Origin: Roseibium porphyridii
Lineage (GTDB): Bacteria; Pseudomonadota; Alphaproteobacteria; Rhizobiales; Stappiaceae
Assembly (NCBI RefSeq): GCF_026191725.2
Contig: NZ_CP120863.1
Coordinates: 3,452,001 to 3,516,000, forward strand
Reading direction: 5' to 3'
DNA length: 64,000 nucleotides
A model generated the notes under the pieces. That model saw only the letters and a list, made by a program, of their open reading frames with translations, did not search any database and was not told the origin of the DNA. The translations under genes were made by a program, and so were the position numbers. This document shows positions 36,099-45,264 of this stretch, one piece after another. Positions within the stretch are counted from its first letter, which is position 1, and the number at the start of each line of letters is the position of its first letter.

Positions 36099-36261
36099 CG
36101 GCATGCTCCGGGGGTGATACACGGCGGAAATGTCCCGCACGGCTAAGAGGGAGCAACCTTAGCACCTTGTGCGCAAAACCCAATCCGCAGCGACACAGGC
36201 AAACTGATAGCGTTGATTGCCTTCCAGTCCACGTGCACGCTTCGTTGCAATTGTCGAAGAT

Positions 36262-37899
36262 CTAACTGCCTTCCTGCACCATCTTGATGGCCCCGCATGG
36301 GCACTCCAAGGCACACATGCCGCAGCCCTTGCAATAGTCGTAGTTGAATTCAAACCGATTGCCAGGCCCGAGTTTTACGACCGCGTTGTCCGGGCAAATG
36401 CCGTAACAATTGTCACACTCAAAACAATTGCCGCAAGACAGACAGCGCCGCGCCTCGTAAAGCGCGTTGTCTTCGGTCAGACCTTTGAGAACTTCCTCAA
36501 ATCCGGTTTGCCTGCGAACGGGATCAAGCTGTTCCTGTTTGCTTTGCGGAGCATCGTCATAGTACCAGGGATTGATGTTTTCAAATGCTGCCAGCTCGGC
36601 TTTCAAAGGTGGTTCGTATGCCTTCCCACGAAGCCAAGCGTCGATATTGCGTGCAGCCTTTTTGCCGTGGCCGACGCCAACCGTCACAGTCCGTTCTGCC
36701 GGCACCATATCACCGCCCGCAAACAGACCTGCCCGACCTGTCATCATCTGGGCATTGACTGTCACAACACCATCTCTTGCGATCTCGACACCCTCAACTT
36801 TCTCCAGAAAGCTGGTATCGACATCCTGGCCGAGCGCCAAAATAAGAGTGTCGGCTTCGATGGTTTCAAATTCGCCTGTCGGTTGAGGTCGTCCGTTTTC
36901 GTCGATCTGCATTTTTTCGACTGTGACGTTGGTGCCATCGACCTCTTTGATTGTTCGTAGCCAATGCATCAGAACGCCCTCGTCCTCGGCCTCTGTTGCT
37001 TCAAAGTCATGCGCAGGCATTTCCTTGCGAGAACGCCTGTATACGATCATGCTTTCGTCGACGCCTAGACGCTTGGCAGTTCGAGCGACATCCATCGCGG
37101 TGTTCCCCCCCCCATAGACGATCACGCGTCGTCCCAGTTTCGGGGGCTCGCCACCCGTTTCCATCTCCTTCAATACGCTCACCGCATCCAGGATCTTTCC
37201 GGCCGCATGTGCGGGAATATCAATACGCTTTGCCAAATGAGCACCGACAGCCACAAAAACCGCATCAAAGCCTTCGTTCTCGAAAGCCGCTTCGATGTCT
37301 TCCACCTTTTTGTTGAGTTCCAGTTGGACGCCGGTATCCAGTATTCGCTGGATCTCATAATCCAGAACATCCCGCGGCAAGCGGTACTTGGGGATCCCGA
37401 ACCGCATCATTCCACCCGCCATTGGACCGGCTTCCCGGATCGTCACATCATGGCCGAGACGACGCAAATGATAAGCAGCACTCAACCCGCTCGGCCCCGC
37501 ACCAACAACAAGGACCTTTTTTCCTGTATCAGGTGCCGTGAACCTGGGTGTCCAGCCCTTCTCGAAGGCCATGCGGCCGAGAAACCTTTCAATGGCATGA
37601 ATTGCGACTGGTTCGTCCAGCTGCCCGCGATTGCACGCTGTTTCACAGGTGTGATAGCAGACTCGTCCCATGACGCCAGGCATCGGGTTGTCTTCCATGA
37701 TTACCTGGAAGGCTTGCTCATAGTCGCCTTCCTCAGCATGAAACAACCATTTTTGAATGTTCTCGCCCGCCGGGCATGTGTGGTTGCAAGGCGGAAGCCG
37801 ATCCAGGTAGACGGGGCGCTCGGTTCGCCAGGAACCTGTCTTGTTTGCAAGACTGGTACTGGGATCCAACGTGATGGCAAATGGCAACTCGTGTGTCAT
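36262..37899 (-). CDS. GltD-like NAD(P)H:ferredoxin flavoprotein with 4Fe-4S domains
   Basis: 545 residues. An N-terminal Fer4_20 domain (CNHTCPAG and CYHTCETACNRG, about 35-95) precedes an FAD/NAD(P)-binding pyridine-nucleotide oxidoreductase (VLVVGAGPSGLSAAYHL; VYGGGNTAMDVART) and a C-terminal double-cluster ferredoxin (CGNCFECDNCYGICP and CKGCGMCALECPCGAIKM). It resembles the glutamate synthase small subunit plus ferredoxin. Being the last gene of the 2-oxoacid:ferredoxin oxidoreductase operon (4-nt overlap with beta), it probably passes electrons between that enzyme and NAD(P). Confidence 0.87.
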   Translation of the reverse strand: MTHELPFAITLDPSTSLANKTGSWRTERPVYLDRLPPCNHTCPAGENIQKWLFHAEEGDYEQAFQVIMEDNPMPGVMGRVCYHTCETACNRGQLDEPVAIHAIERFLGRMAFEKGWTPRFTAPDTGKKVLVVGAGPSGLSAAYHLRRLGHDVTIREAGPMAGGMMRFGIPKYRLPRDVLDYEIQRILDTGVQLELNKKVEDIEAAFENEGFDAVFVAVGAHLAKRIDIPAHAAGKILDAVSVLKEMETGGEPPKLGRRVIVYGGGNTAMDVARTAKRLGVDESMIVYRRSRKEMPAHDFEATEAEDEGVLMHWLRTIKEVDGTNVTVEKMQIDENGRPQPTGEFETIEADTLILALGQDVDTSFLEKVEGVEIARDGVVTVNAQMMTGRAGLFAGGDMVPAERTVTVGVGHGKKAARNIDAWLRGKAYEPPLKAELAAFENINPWYYDDAPQSKQEQLDPVRRQTGFEEVLKGLTEDNALYEARRCLSCGNCFECDNCYGICPDNAVVKLGPGNRFEFNYDYCKGCGMCALECPCGAIKMVQEGS

Positions 37900-38915
37900 G
37901 GCGCTGACCTTTCCCCCAAAAGATTGAAACGGTCGATGTTCGCATCGGCCATTTTCTGTATTGCTGCTATTCGATCAACGTCTTCACGATCTTTCTTAAA
38001 CAGATGTGCGAACCGTTTCTGGAGTTTCAAATAGTCTTCAACCGGCACCTTCTTGCGTATTTTTTGCGTTCTAACGACAGCCCCGTCCTCTGCCTCGAAA
38101 AGCGGGAACAATCCACTTTCAACTGCAAGTCTCGCCAGCAGAATTGTATGGTTCGTTGCAGACCCCCAACCAAGCGGGCATGTCACCAGCACATGGATGT
38201 ATCGGGAGCCGGACATGTTCATGGCGCGTGTCACCTTGGTTTCAAGGTCATGCAGGTCCGCAACGGTGGCGGTTGCCACATAAGGGATGTTGTGCGCCAT
38301 GGCGATCAAAGGCAGGTTTTTGCCTGTGCCGAATACATTGCCCGGCGCTTCCCCCACAGCAGGCGTCGTCGCTGTTCGTGCAGTTGGCGGTGTCGCTGAC
38401 GAGCGCTGTACTCCGGTGTTCATATAGGCCTGATTGTCGTAACAAATGTAGAGCACATCGTCATTTCGCTCGAACATTCCTGACAGGCAGCCGAAGCCGA
38501 TATCCGTTGTTCCACCATCTCCGCCCTGCGCAATGACCTTCGTCTGGGCGCGGCCTTTCCGCCGCATGGCTGCCGCGACACCTGTTGCGACTGCAGGCGC
38601 ATTTCCAAACAGGGAATGAACCCAAGGGATCTGCCAAGAGGTTTCAGGATAAGGTGTCGTGAACACTTCCAGGCACCCGGTGGCATTTACCGCGACCATA
38701 TTGCCATCGCATGAGCGCATGGCGGCATCCAGTGCAAAACGCGCGCCCAGTGCTTCGCCGCATCCCTGGCAGGCCCGGTGTCCGGACGTAATCGCATTCG
38801 AGCGATCAATGGAGGATTGTACGCTTCGCTTGTCCTCATCCATCAAACGATTGCCGACAGTATGCGTCCCGGTCTGATAGAATTTCACCCGTTGCAAGGC
38901 CGTATCTTCGCTCAT
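37896..38915 (-). CDS. porB: 2-oxoacid:ferredoxin oxidoreductase, beta subunit (TPP-binding)
   Basis: 339 residues. ACQGCGEALGARFALDA at the start supplies the cluster-proximal cysteines, and GGDGGTTDIGFGCLSGMFERNDDVLYICYDNQAYMNTG is the thiamine-diphosphate/Mg motif (GDG...NxxYMNTG) of pyruvate:ferredoxin oxidoreductase beta subunits. It is coupled to alpha and to the GltD-like gene by 4-nt overlaps. It oxidatively decarboxylates a 2-oxoacid, most likely pyruvate, to acyl-CoA with reduction of ferredoxin. Confidence 0.9.
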   Translation of the reverse strand: MSEDTALQRVKFYQTGTHTVGNRLMDEDKRSVQSSIDRSNAITSGHRACQGCGEALGARFALDAAMRSCDGNMVAVNATGCLEVFTTPYPETSWQIPWVHSLFGNAPAVATGVAAAMRRKGRAQTKVIAQGGDGGTTDIGFGCLSGMFERNDDVLYICYDNQAYMNTGVQRSSATPPTARTATTPAVGEAPGNVFGTGKNLPLIAMAHNIPYVATATVADLHDLETKVTRAMNMSGSRYIHVLVTCPLGWGSATNHTILLARLAVESGLFPLFEAEDGAVVRTQKIRKKVPVEDYLKLQKRFAHLFKKDREDVDRIAAIQKMADANIDRFNLLGERSAP

Positions 38916-40177
38916 GACGCTTTACTCCGCTCTGCAGCCGGACGGTTTTGAATGGCTTTGAGAATTCCTTCAGCCGTCGGCCCGGCGTGTCTCATCTCCG
39001 CTGATCGCGCAATTTCCCTGTCAATGACGGCTTGCTCCAGACCGAGGAAAGTTACATCTGACAATGACCCGTTCTCAGCTGCGTGCAGCACTTCGGATAT
39101 ACCCTTCATGGTGATCGCCCTGCCTCCAAGGCCGGCGATGACAGTCTGTACGGGAAGCGGAACCTCTCTGAGCGCCATGCGCACGTTTGATGCGAGAACA
39201 CCTCCAAGGCCGGGAGCCAGGCTCTTTTCGACTACAACGACCCGCTTTGCACCTTTCAAAGCGCTCTTTAATTCTTCAAGTGGAAACGGACGGAACGAAC
39301 AGATTGAAACCGACCCGACACTCTTACCAGCTTCCCTTTCAGCATCGACGACCTCTTTGATGGTTCCATTGACGGACCCCATTGCCACAAAAATGGTGTC
39401 TGCGCCCTCTGTGCGATAGGAATGCAAAAGACCACCGGACTCCCGGCCAAAGACGTCTTTGAAAATGGTTCCTATCTGCGGAATGAGATCGAGCGCCTGC
39501 ATTTGTTTGCGATGTGCCAGGTAGCGAACTTCCGTAAATGCCTCAGGTCCAACCATGGCACCAATCGAATAGGGATCGGCAGGATCCAGAACTTGCACGG
39601 GTTCATAGCCCGGCAGAAACGCGTCGACTTCTTCTTGGGTTGGAATATCAACGCGTTCATAGGCGTGGGTCAGAATAAATCCGTCCATGCAGACCATCAC
39701 CGGACAGCTGAGTTCTTCCGCAAGTCTGAATGCCTGAATATGCAGATCAGCAGCTTCCTGATTGGTTTCTGCAAATAGCTGGATCCAACCCGCGTCCTTC
39801 ATGGACATTGCGTCTGTATGGTCATTCCAGATGTTGATTGGTGCACCTATCGCACGGTTGCCGAGCGTCATGACGATCGGCAAACCAAGACCCGAAGCAT
39901 TGTAGACGGCTTCCGCCATGAACAGCAGACCCTGGCTCGCGGTCGCCGTATAGGCGCGCGCGCCGGCTGCGGAAGCTCCAATAGCAACGGAAAGCGCAGC
40001 AAATTCCGATTCAACATTGATGTATTCGCAGTTTTCCAGTTCCCCGGATTTTACAAGCTCTCCAACACCTTCAACAATGTGGGTCTGTGGCGTGATCGGA
40101 TAGGCGCAAACCACTTCCGGACGACAAAGCGCGACGGCCTGTGCCACAGCAGCAGATCCTTCAATCTGTTTGAGCAT
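38912..40177 (-). CDS. porA: 2-oxoacid:ferredoxin oxidoreductase, alpha subunit
   Basis: 421 residues. POR_N domain with the specific start GSAAVAQAVALCRPEVVCAYPITPQTHIVE, including the YPITPQT active-site loop, and the transketolase C-terminal-like domain (VVVVEKSLAPGLGGVLASNVR). Length and motifs fit PorA of the four-subunit pyruvate enzyme family. Follows the gamma gene after 11 nt and overlaps beta by 4 nt. Confidence 0.9.
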   Translation of the reverse strand: MLKQIEGSAAVAQAVALCRPEVVCAYPITPQTHIVEGVGELVKSGELENCEYINVESEFAALSVAIGASAAGARAYTATASQGLLFMAEAVYNASGLGLPIVMTLGNRAIGAPINIWNDHTDAMSMKDAGWIQLFAETNQEAADLHIQAFRLAEELSCPVMVCMDGFILTHAYERVDIPTQEEVDAFLPGYEPVQVLDPADPYSIGAMVGPEAFTEVRYLAHRKQMQALDLIPQIGTIFKDVFGRESGGLLHSYRTEGADTIFVAMGSVNGTIKEVVDAEREAGKSVGSVSICSFRPFPLEELKSALKGAKRVVVVEKSLAPGLGGVLASNVRMALREVPLPVQTVIAGLGGRAITMKGISEVLHAAENGSLSDVTFLGLEQAVIDREIARSAEMRHAGPTAEGILKAIQNRPAAERSKAS

Positions 40178-40188
40178 TTCACCCTCTC

Positions 40189-40746
40189 CTATCCTACTGC
40201 GACGTCGTAGGCCTCGCGTGCGGCAGCGATATTGGCTGCACCGACCTGCCCGGGAAATTTTTGGGAAATTGCCTGTTCGACTGCTGCAATCGACACCTCG
40301 CCGCTCATAGCTGCGAGGCTGCCAAGCAATGCTGCGTTGGGAAGCGGCCGGCCGATATGTTTTCGAGCAATCTCGCTGGCGCCGACATCTCGGAAGTGAT
40401 TGTCCGGAAATTCAGCTGCAAAGTCGTCAATTCCCAGCTCTTCGAAAGTTTGCTGGGAGTTGATCAAGACATAGCCCTGACCGTTGAGCCCTGCGAACAA
40501 ATCAACAGAGTGAATGAGTGTCGGATCCTGAATAACAAGAGCGTCGGGTTGTGATACCGGTTCGCGCGACCGAATTTCCGTGTTTGCTATTCGACAGTAG
40601 GAAACAACGGGTGCTCCCATGCGTTCCGACCCGAAGCTCGGAAAAGCCTGCGCGTGCTTACCCTCTTTGAATGCTGCGATGGACAGGAGTTCGGCGGCGG
40701 TAACTACGCCCTGGCCGCCCCGGCCATGAAATCGTACCTGGAACAA
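40189..40746 (-). CDS. porG: 2-oxoacid:ferredoxin oxidoreductase, gamma subunit
   Basis: 185 residues if translation starts at TTG 40746, which follows a strong GGGGGAGAGG and gives the family-typical start FQVRFHGRGGQGVVTAAELL. The longer open frame to 40920 is not family-like and overlaps the putative FNR/FixK box. It carries FPSFGSERMGAPV, typical of PorG. It is the first gene of a gamma-alpha-beta-GltD operon; the delta ferredoxin subunit seems replaced by the ferredoxin tail of the GltD-like protein. Confidence 0.87.
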   Translation of the reverse strand: MFQVRFHGRGGQGVVTAAELLSIAAFKEGKHAQAFPSFGSERMGAPVVSYCRIANTEIRSREPVSQPDALVIQDPTLIHSVDLFAGLNGQGYVLINSQQTFEELGIDDFAAEFPDNHFRDVGASEIARKHIGRPLPNAALLGSLAAMSGEVSIAAVEQAISQKFPGQVGAANIAAAREAYDVAVG

Positions 40747-40968
40747 GACCTCTCCCCCAATTGGAACATGCTGGCGACAGCTGGTCGTCAGGCAACGCTT
40801 GGGAGAGTACAAACGCAGGCGACCGTCAACATTGACATGTCTCAATCGTTTCAAAGGCTGTCGTCTGCAACCCAGAAATGAATGCTGGTTTGAGTTGATT
40901 TGGAAGGTCGGCAGACACACGAAAAGTCAGTCGTCAATGGAGACTACGTGACATAATCTTGACGACCG
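40747..40968 (-). promoter_or_regulatory. Upstream region of the por operon with an FNR/FixK-like box
   Basis: No gene is seen in these 222 bases. At 40832-40845 lies TTGACATGTCTCAA, which matches 8 of 10 defined positions of the FNR/FixK palindrome (TTGAT-N4-ATCAA) and has the TTGAC half-site common in alphaproteobacterial FnrL/FixK boxes. It sits about 90 bp before the TTG start, at a distance suitable for activation. Oxygen control would fit an oxygen-sensitive enzyme. Confidence 0.5.
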
Positions 40969-42120
40969 TCAGTCGTTCAAGATGTGACCGGAAAGCCAGA
41001 CGCCGGCAATCCTGAAGTCATCGTCAAGGCATACAAAATCTGCTGGATACCCCGCCTTCAGCCGTCCAAGGGGGCGGCCAATGATATCAGCCGGGTAGCT
41101 GGTCGCCATGGCGAGCGCCGTCTCAACATCTACGCCAACACTCTCAACAAGATACGCGACAGACGAAGGGAGATCGATATCTGCCCCTGCCAACGTCCCG
41201 TCGGAAAGTGTCAACCTGCCGTCCTGCCTGAAGATTTCACGCCCACCGAGATGAAACGAAGTCACATCAGTGCCGGTTTGAGACATGGCATCTGTTACAA
41301 GGAATATCCGGCCCGGTCCGGATTTGGCTTCAAGCGCAATTCTGATTGCAACGGGATCAACATGGACACCGTCGGCTATCAAGCCCGCGCTCAAGCTTCC
41401 AAGATCAAGCGCGGCCCCAACAAGCCCAGGCTCACGATGTTGAAGTGGGCTCATGGCATTAAAAAGATGCGTCACGCAGGCCGCACCAGCATTGGCAGCT
41501 GTTGAACACTCTTCATAAGAGGCGCCGCTATGTCCAAGACTGACGTGAATACCGGCACCCGCCAATTGGCTGATCTGCCCTGGAGTTACGGTTTCTGGCG
41601 CAACCGTGATCATCAAAGATGGCAATTGACTGGCTGCATAGAGATAGAGATCCATATCTTCATCGTCTATCGGCCTGATCAAGGAAGCGTCATGCGCTCC
41701 CTTTCTGCCTGCATAAAGATGAGGGCCTTCCAAATGCAGTCCGTGGAAACCGCGGACACCTTTGGCCCACGCCTCAATTCCGAGCTTGAGCACTCTGCGT
41801 GTGGCCTCAGGACTATCGGTAATCAAGGTTGGTGTCAGCGAAGTAGTGCCAAGCTTCAGATGAGCGTGACAGATGCGCGCAATATCTTCCACACAGTCCA
41901 CGTCGCCCAGCATCAGTCCACCGCCGCCATTGACCTGAAGATCCACAAAACCGGGTACCAGCGTGCCATCACCAAGGTCAATCTTCAGCTGGTCTGCCTG
42001 AAGAGTAACAAGAGGCACAATTGCCTTGACGCACCCGCCCTCCACCAGAAGTGCAGCATCTTCGTGAAAGATGTCACCATCAAATATTCTGCTGCTGGTG
42101 TAGGCAGTTAGTCCAGTCAT
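40969..42120 (-). CDS. nagA: N-acetylglucosamine-6-phosphate deacetylase
   Basis: 383 residues from ATG 42120, whose ATGA overlaps the upstream stop; the frame to 42189 is shadow. Amidohydrolase fold with VPGFVDLQVNGGGG, HLEGPHL, LGHSGA, THLFNAM and the catalytic Asp in VTDAM. It removes acetate from GlcNAc-6-P, giving GlcN-6-P for the SIS deaminase encoded just upstream. Cytoplasmic. Last gene of the gntR-SIS-nagA operon. Confidence 0.92.
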   Translation of the reverse strand: MTGLTAYTSSRIFDGDIFHEDAALLVEGGCVKAIVPLVTLQADQLKIDLGDGTLVPGFVDLQVNGGGGLMLGDVDCVEDIARICHAHLKLGTTSLTPTLITDSPEATRRVLKLGIEAWAKGVRGFHGLHLEGPHLYAGRKGAHDASLIRPIDDEDMDLYLYAASQLPSLMITVAPETVTPGQISQLAGAGIHVSLGHSGASYEECSTAANAGAACVTHLFNAMSPLQHREPGLVGAALDLGSLSAGLIADGVHVDPVAIRIALEAKSGPGRIFLVTDAMSQTGTDVTSFHLGGREIFRQDGRLTLSDGTLAGADIDLPSSVAYLVESVGVDVETALAMATSYPADIIGRPLGRLKAGYPADFVCLDDDFRIAGVWLSGHILND

Positions 42121-43169
42121 ACTGTCTGCGTCACCTTTTTCAGATGCTTTGGCACATCCGGGTTGAACCCGCGTTGCCGCGAAAACCACTCGATAAATGC
42201 ATAAAAGGAGACAATCTGAGCAAGTGCGTCGGTGATCGCGTGGTCGGTGGAGACAAACGGAAGTCTGTGCGCGCGCTTAACAAGGTTCGTGGTTGCGTAG
42301 ACACTGCCCCCTTGAGCCGACATGACATCCGCCGCCTCTGCCAGTCCGGCCTCAGCAGCATCCCTCACCCCGAGCGCCAAAATCGGATACCCACCCTCGA
42401 CAATCGAAACAGGTCCGTGCATCACTTCCGCCGACGAATAGGCTTCTGCATGCACCTGGCATGTTTCCTTGAATTTCAAGGCCGCTTCGTTGGCGATCGC
42501 AAGCCCTGGGCCGCGCCCGATTACATAGAGCGAACCACGTTTTTCAATCGGTTCTGCCAGTTGCCGCCAATCGATACCAATTGCGTCCTCAAACGCGACA
42601 GGTAACTTTGCAAGCGCACTCAGAAGTCTTTCATCTCCCCCAATTTCTGCAAGCAATATCAATCCGGCTACCACGGAATTCACGAAGGTTTTCGTCGCAG
42701 CAACACTGCGCTCCGGACCTGCACCAATGTCCAGCGCTGCACTGGAGAGTTCCGCCAGTTTGCTGTCAGCTGTGTTGGTCAAACCAACTGTGAATGCCCC
42801 CTGCTCCTTCGCACTTTGCACCACCGATAGAATGTCCGGGCTTGCACCGGACTGAGAGATCGCAATCACCAACGCCTGATCAAGCCGAACTTTGCCGCCA
42901 TAAATCGATGACACTGACGGTCCAAGCGAAGCCATGGCGAGACCAAGATAGATCTCAGATGCGTATTTCAGGAACGTCGCGGCATGGTCCGAAGACCCCC
43001 GCGCCACGCTCGCCAGAAACACGGGTGCGCCAGCGCGCTTCGCTATGTCGCGAATGTGAGCGCGGCCCTCAGTCAGCAATCTGTTCGCAACGTCAGGGAT
43101 TTCTTCGATCTCCTGCCGCATGTGCGTTTGGGCGGAAGGGTTTAGCAGTTCACTCATTAACTCAGTCAT
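42117..43169 (-). CDS. nagB-II: SIS-domain protein, probable type II glucosamine-6-phosphate deaminase
   Basis: 350 residues from ATG 43169; ATG 43157 is an equally weak alternative, and the frame to 43505 lies inside the regulator gene. Two SIS domains: ASVARGSSDHAATFLKY and SQSGASPDILSVVQ in the first; IGRGPGLAIANEAALKFKETCQVHAEAYSSAEVMHGP in the second. These match the GlmS isomerase half without the glutaminase domain. Between gntR and nagA, and with no classical nagB nearby, it most likely converts GlcN-6-P to Fru-6-P plus ammonia. AgaS is the main alternative. Confidence 0.85.
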   Translation of the reverse strand: MTELMSELLNPSAQTHMRQEIEEIPDVANRLLTEGRAHIRDIAKRAGAPVFLASVARGSSDHAATFLKYASEIYLGLAMASLGPSVSSIYGGKVRLDQALVIAISQSGASPDILSVVQSAKEQGAFTVGLTNTADSKLAELSSAALDIGAGPERSVAATKTFVNSVVAGLILLAEIGGDERLLSALAKLPVAFEDAIGIDWRQLAEPIEKRGSLYVIGRGPGLAIANEAALKFKETCQVHAEAYSSAEVMHGPVSIVEGGYPILALGVRDAAEAGLAEAADVMSAQGGSVYATTNLVKRAHRLPFVSTDHAITDALAQIVSFYAFIEWFSRQRGFNPDVPKHLKKVTQTV

Positions 43170-43923
43170 CCGACATTTGCAGTTCAGCAATGAAATCATA
43201 TGCGTCGCCGCGATAGACCGAGCGGGTAAACTCGACGACATGTCCGGAAGCAAGGTAGGAGACGCGTTCGATCTTAAGTCCGGCTGAACCAACGGGAACA
43301 TTGAGAATTTCAGCGTCCATCGATTCAAGATTGCGGGCAGAGATACGTTGTATGGCGCGTACGGGCTGCAGCCCTGTCGATCGCAGCACCGCGTAAAGAG
43401 ACGTCGAAACGCGTTCAGGATTGGGCAGGACCTTTTCCGACAGCGAGGCCCGTTCGATTGCCATTGGTGTTCCATCTGCCTTGCGCAATCTGTCAACCCG
43501 CGCAACGCGCTGGCCCGATGTCAGGCCAAGTGTAAAAATTTCTTCGGGCGAAGCGGGAAAGAGCCCGCGACGCAACCACTCGCTGCTTGCTGTAAGACCA
43601 CGGCGCGCCATGTCTTCGCTGAACGAAGTCAAGCTCGAAAGACGTTGTTCCACCTTGTGAACCTTGGGTGCAACAAAGGAACCGCTGCCGCGTTTTTGAA
43701 CAACGATCTGGTCCTCCACAAGACCAGCAACAGCCTTGCGCACAGTCACGCGAGACAGATCGGTAATTGAAGCGATTTCACGCTCCGAAGGCAGCGGCTC
43801 GTTTTCCTTCAGCACACCATCGTCAATCGCCTGCTGAATGCGTCGACGAAGCTGGAGATAGCGTGGCCCGCTCGAACTGGCCAACCAGTCATCGTTTTCC
43901 AGCATGGAGATGAAGTTTGTCAT
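43162..43923 (-). CDS. GntR family regulator, UTRA type (NagR/DasR-like)
   Basis: 253 residues. Winged helix about 20-90 (PLPSEREIASITDLSRVTVRKAVAGL), then a UTRA domain (FTLGLTSGQRVARVDRLRKADGTPMAIERASL) ending RSVYRGDAYDFIAEL, typical of NagR/DasR regulators that sense GlcN-6-P or GlcNAc-6-P. First gene of gntR-SIS-nagA and divergent from murQ. Candidate binding sites with the same spaced GGT repeats occur at 43949-43971 and 45200-45222. Confidence 0.88.
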   Translation of the reverse strand: MTNFISMLENDDWLASSSGPRYLQLRRRIQQAIDDGVLKENEPLPSEREIASITDLSRVTVRKAVAGLVEDQIVVQKRGSGSFVAPKVHKVEQRLSSLTSFSEDMARRGLTASSEWLRRGLFPASPEEIFTLGLTSGQRVARVDRLRKADGTPMAIERASLSEKVLPNPERVSTSLYAVLRSTGLQPVRAIQRISARNLESMDAEILNVPVGSAGLKIERVSYLASGHVVEFTRSVYRGDAYDFIAELQMSDD

Positions 43924-43948
43924 GAAACAAGATGCCTTGGGCGAGAAG

Positions 43949-43971
43949 AATAATACCTTTCAGATACCAAT
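43949..43971. promoter_or_regulatory. Candidate operator upstream of the gntR and murQ genes
   Basis: On the minus strand this 23-bp block has ATTGGT, 8 nt, then GGTATTAT. Sixteen of 23 positions, with identical spacing, match a block at 45200-45222 before the ROK kinase gene. The repeated GGT/GGTAT pattern is direct rather than palindromic. It lies 26 bp before the regulator ATG, suitable for autoregulation. The rest of 43924-44120 holds no gene. Confidence 0.45.
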
Positions 43972-44120
43972 TTAAACTCTATCGAAACCGAAAATCAAGT
44001 GCTAAAAGGTGTTCCATTAACCTTTGGGACTGCCCTTTTAACGGAGATATGCGAGCAAGATCACGCTGATAGCCTTGAATTGATCGCCAACCGACCGCTT
44101 AAGTGACCTGAGCCCGGAAC

Positions 44121-45002
44121 ATGACGCTGCCGACCACAGAAGACCGAGACCCGCTTGCCATCGGTCTTTCAAACAGATCTGACGAAGAAGTTCTATCCTT
44201 GCTGCTTGAGCGGCAGATGGAAGCGTTGAAAGCCGTGGGTCCTGCGCTACCGCAAATTGTCAATGCGGCAGCAGCCCTTCAAAAGACAGCCCAGAACGGA
44301 AACAAGATTGGCTATTCAGGCGCTGGAAGCGCCGGTCTGACCGCGCTTTCAGATTGCCTGGAACTGCCAGGTACTTTCGGCTTCCCTGCCGATCGGATGC
44401 GCATGCTTTACGCTGGCGGCGTTGAGAATCTTCTTCACCTTGCCGGCGCGCACGAAGACGACATCGCGTTGGGAATTCAAGACTTTGATCAAAGCGGTCT
44501 GGGCGACGGCGACATTTTGATCGGAGTTTCAGCAAGTGGCACAACGCCTTATACGCTCGGCACGTTTCAGGCCGCCGCAAAAGCAGGCACTGAGACAATC
44601 GCGATTGTAAACAATCCCGACACCCCGCTCGCCAAGCAATCGAACTATCCGGTCTTGTTAAACACCCCCGTTGAAATCATTGCAGGCTCAACGCGCATGG
44701 GGGCAGCGAGCGCGCAAAAGGCCGCACTCAACATGCTGTCAACTCTGGTTGCCCTGAGGCTCGGTCACGCTGTACGCGGCCATATGGTCAACCTGGTTGC
44801 CGACAATGAAAAACTGCGGTCTCGCGCCCAGAGAATGCTGCAGGATTTGACCGGCTGCACCGAAGAAACCGCAGCCAATGCTCTAAATCAGGCCAATGGT
44901 CGGGTAAAAATCGCAGCTGTCATGATTCGGGAGGATGTCAGCGTCGACAAGGCGGAAGACATCCTGAATAGATACGACGGCAACCTGCGCGCCCTGCTCT
45001 GA
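44121..45002 (+). CDS. murQ: N-acetylmuramic acid 6-phosphate etherase
   Basis: 293 residues, close to E. coli MurQ (298). A SIS domain with SGAGSAGLTALSDCLELPGTFG, GVSASGTTPYTLGTFQAA and AGSTRMGAASAQKAALNMLST, then the UBA-like C-terminus (LTGCTEETAANALNQANGRVKIAAVMI). It cleaves the lactyl ether of MurNAc-6-P to GlcNAc-6-P and D-lactate, feeding NagA encoded divergently. Its presence marks the island as able to use peptidoglycan amino sugars rather than only chitin. No AnmK is seen nearby. Confidence 0.92.
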   Translation: MTLPTTEDRDPLAIGLSNRSDEEVLSLLLERQMEALKAVGPALPQIVNAAAALQKTAQNGNKIGYSGAGSAGLTALSDCLELPGTFGFPADRMRMLYAGGVENLLHLAGAHEDDIALGIQDFDQSGLGDGDILIGVSASGTTPYTLGTFQAAAKAGTETIAIVNNPDTPLAKQSNYPVLLNTPVEIIAGSTRMGAASAQKAALNMLSTLVALRLGHAVRGHMVNLVADNEKLRSRAQRMLQDLTGCTEETAANALNQANGRVKIAAVMIREDVSVDKAEDILNRYDGNLRALL

Positions 45003-45264
45003 TCTGCACCCCACTCGCTCATCCAATTCTGTGAATTCGTGACAAGCTCCTCCCTATTCAGGCAGTTGGCTCCACGTTCGCGCGCAGTAATATTTCAGTT
45101 ATTCGTTGGCTGATTGCGCTGCTTGAAACGGGCGCTGCCTCACGGCCATAATCGTTAAAAAAATCAGGCCAATTATTTTTTTGGTTTACTAACACCTCAA
45201 TTGGTTGCATATTGGTATTATAAATGGACACAAACAAATAGATCCAGAGGCGTTAATACAGGCG
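45003..45264 (+). promoter_or_regulatory. Intergenic region before the ROK kinase with a candidate operator
   Basis: These 262 AT-rich bases hold no gene. At 45200-45222 the block ATTGGT, 8 nt, GGTATTAT repeats the pattern found at 43949-43971. TATTATAAA near 45216-45224 could be a -10 element overlapped by the operator, but no matching -35 is clear. Confidence 0.45.

Noticed and set aside
36217..38034. Two long plus-strand frames (247 and 275 codons) opposite the GltD-like gene
   Set aside because: They lie antisense to a protein with readable FAD and iron-sulfur motifs and show no recognisable domain.
40962..40976. ACGAC/GTCGT hairpin at the end of nagA as a terminator
   Set aside because: Only 5 bp, no T tract, and partly within the nagA coding end.
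43170..43505. N-terminal extension of the SIS protein
   Set aside because: Lies inside the GntR gene in another frame with low-complexity shadow composition.
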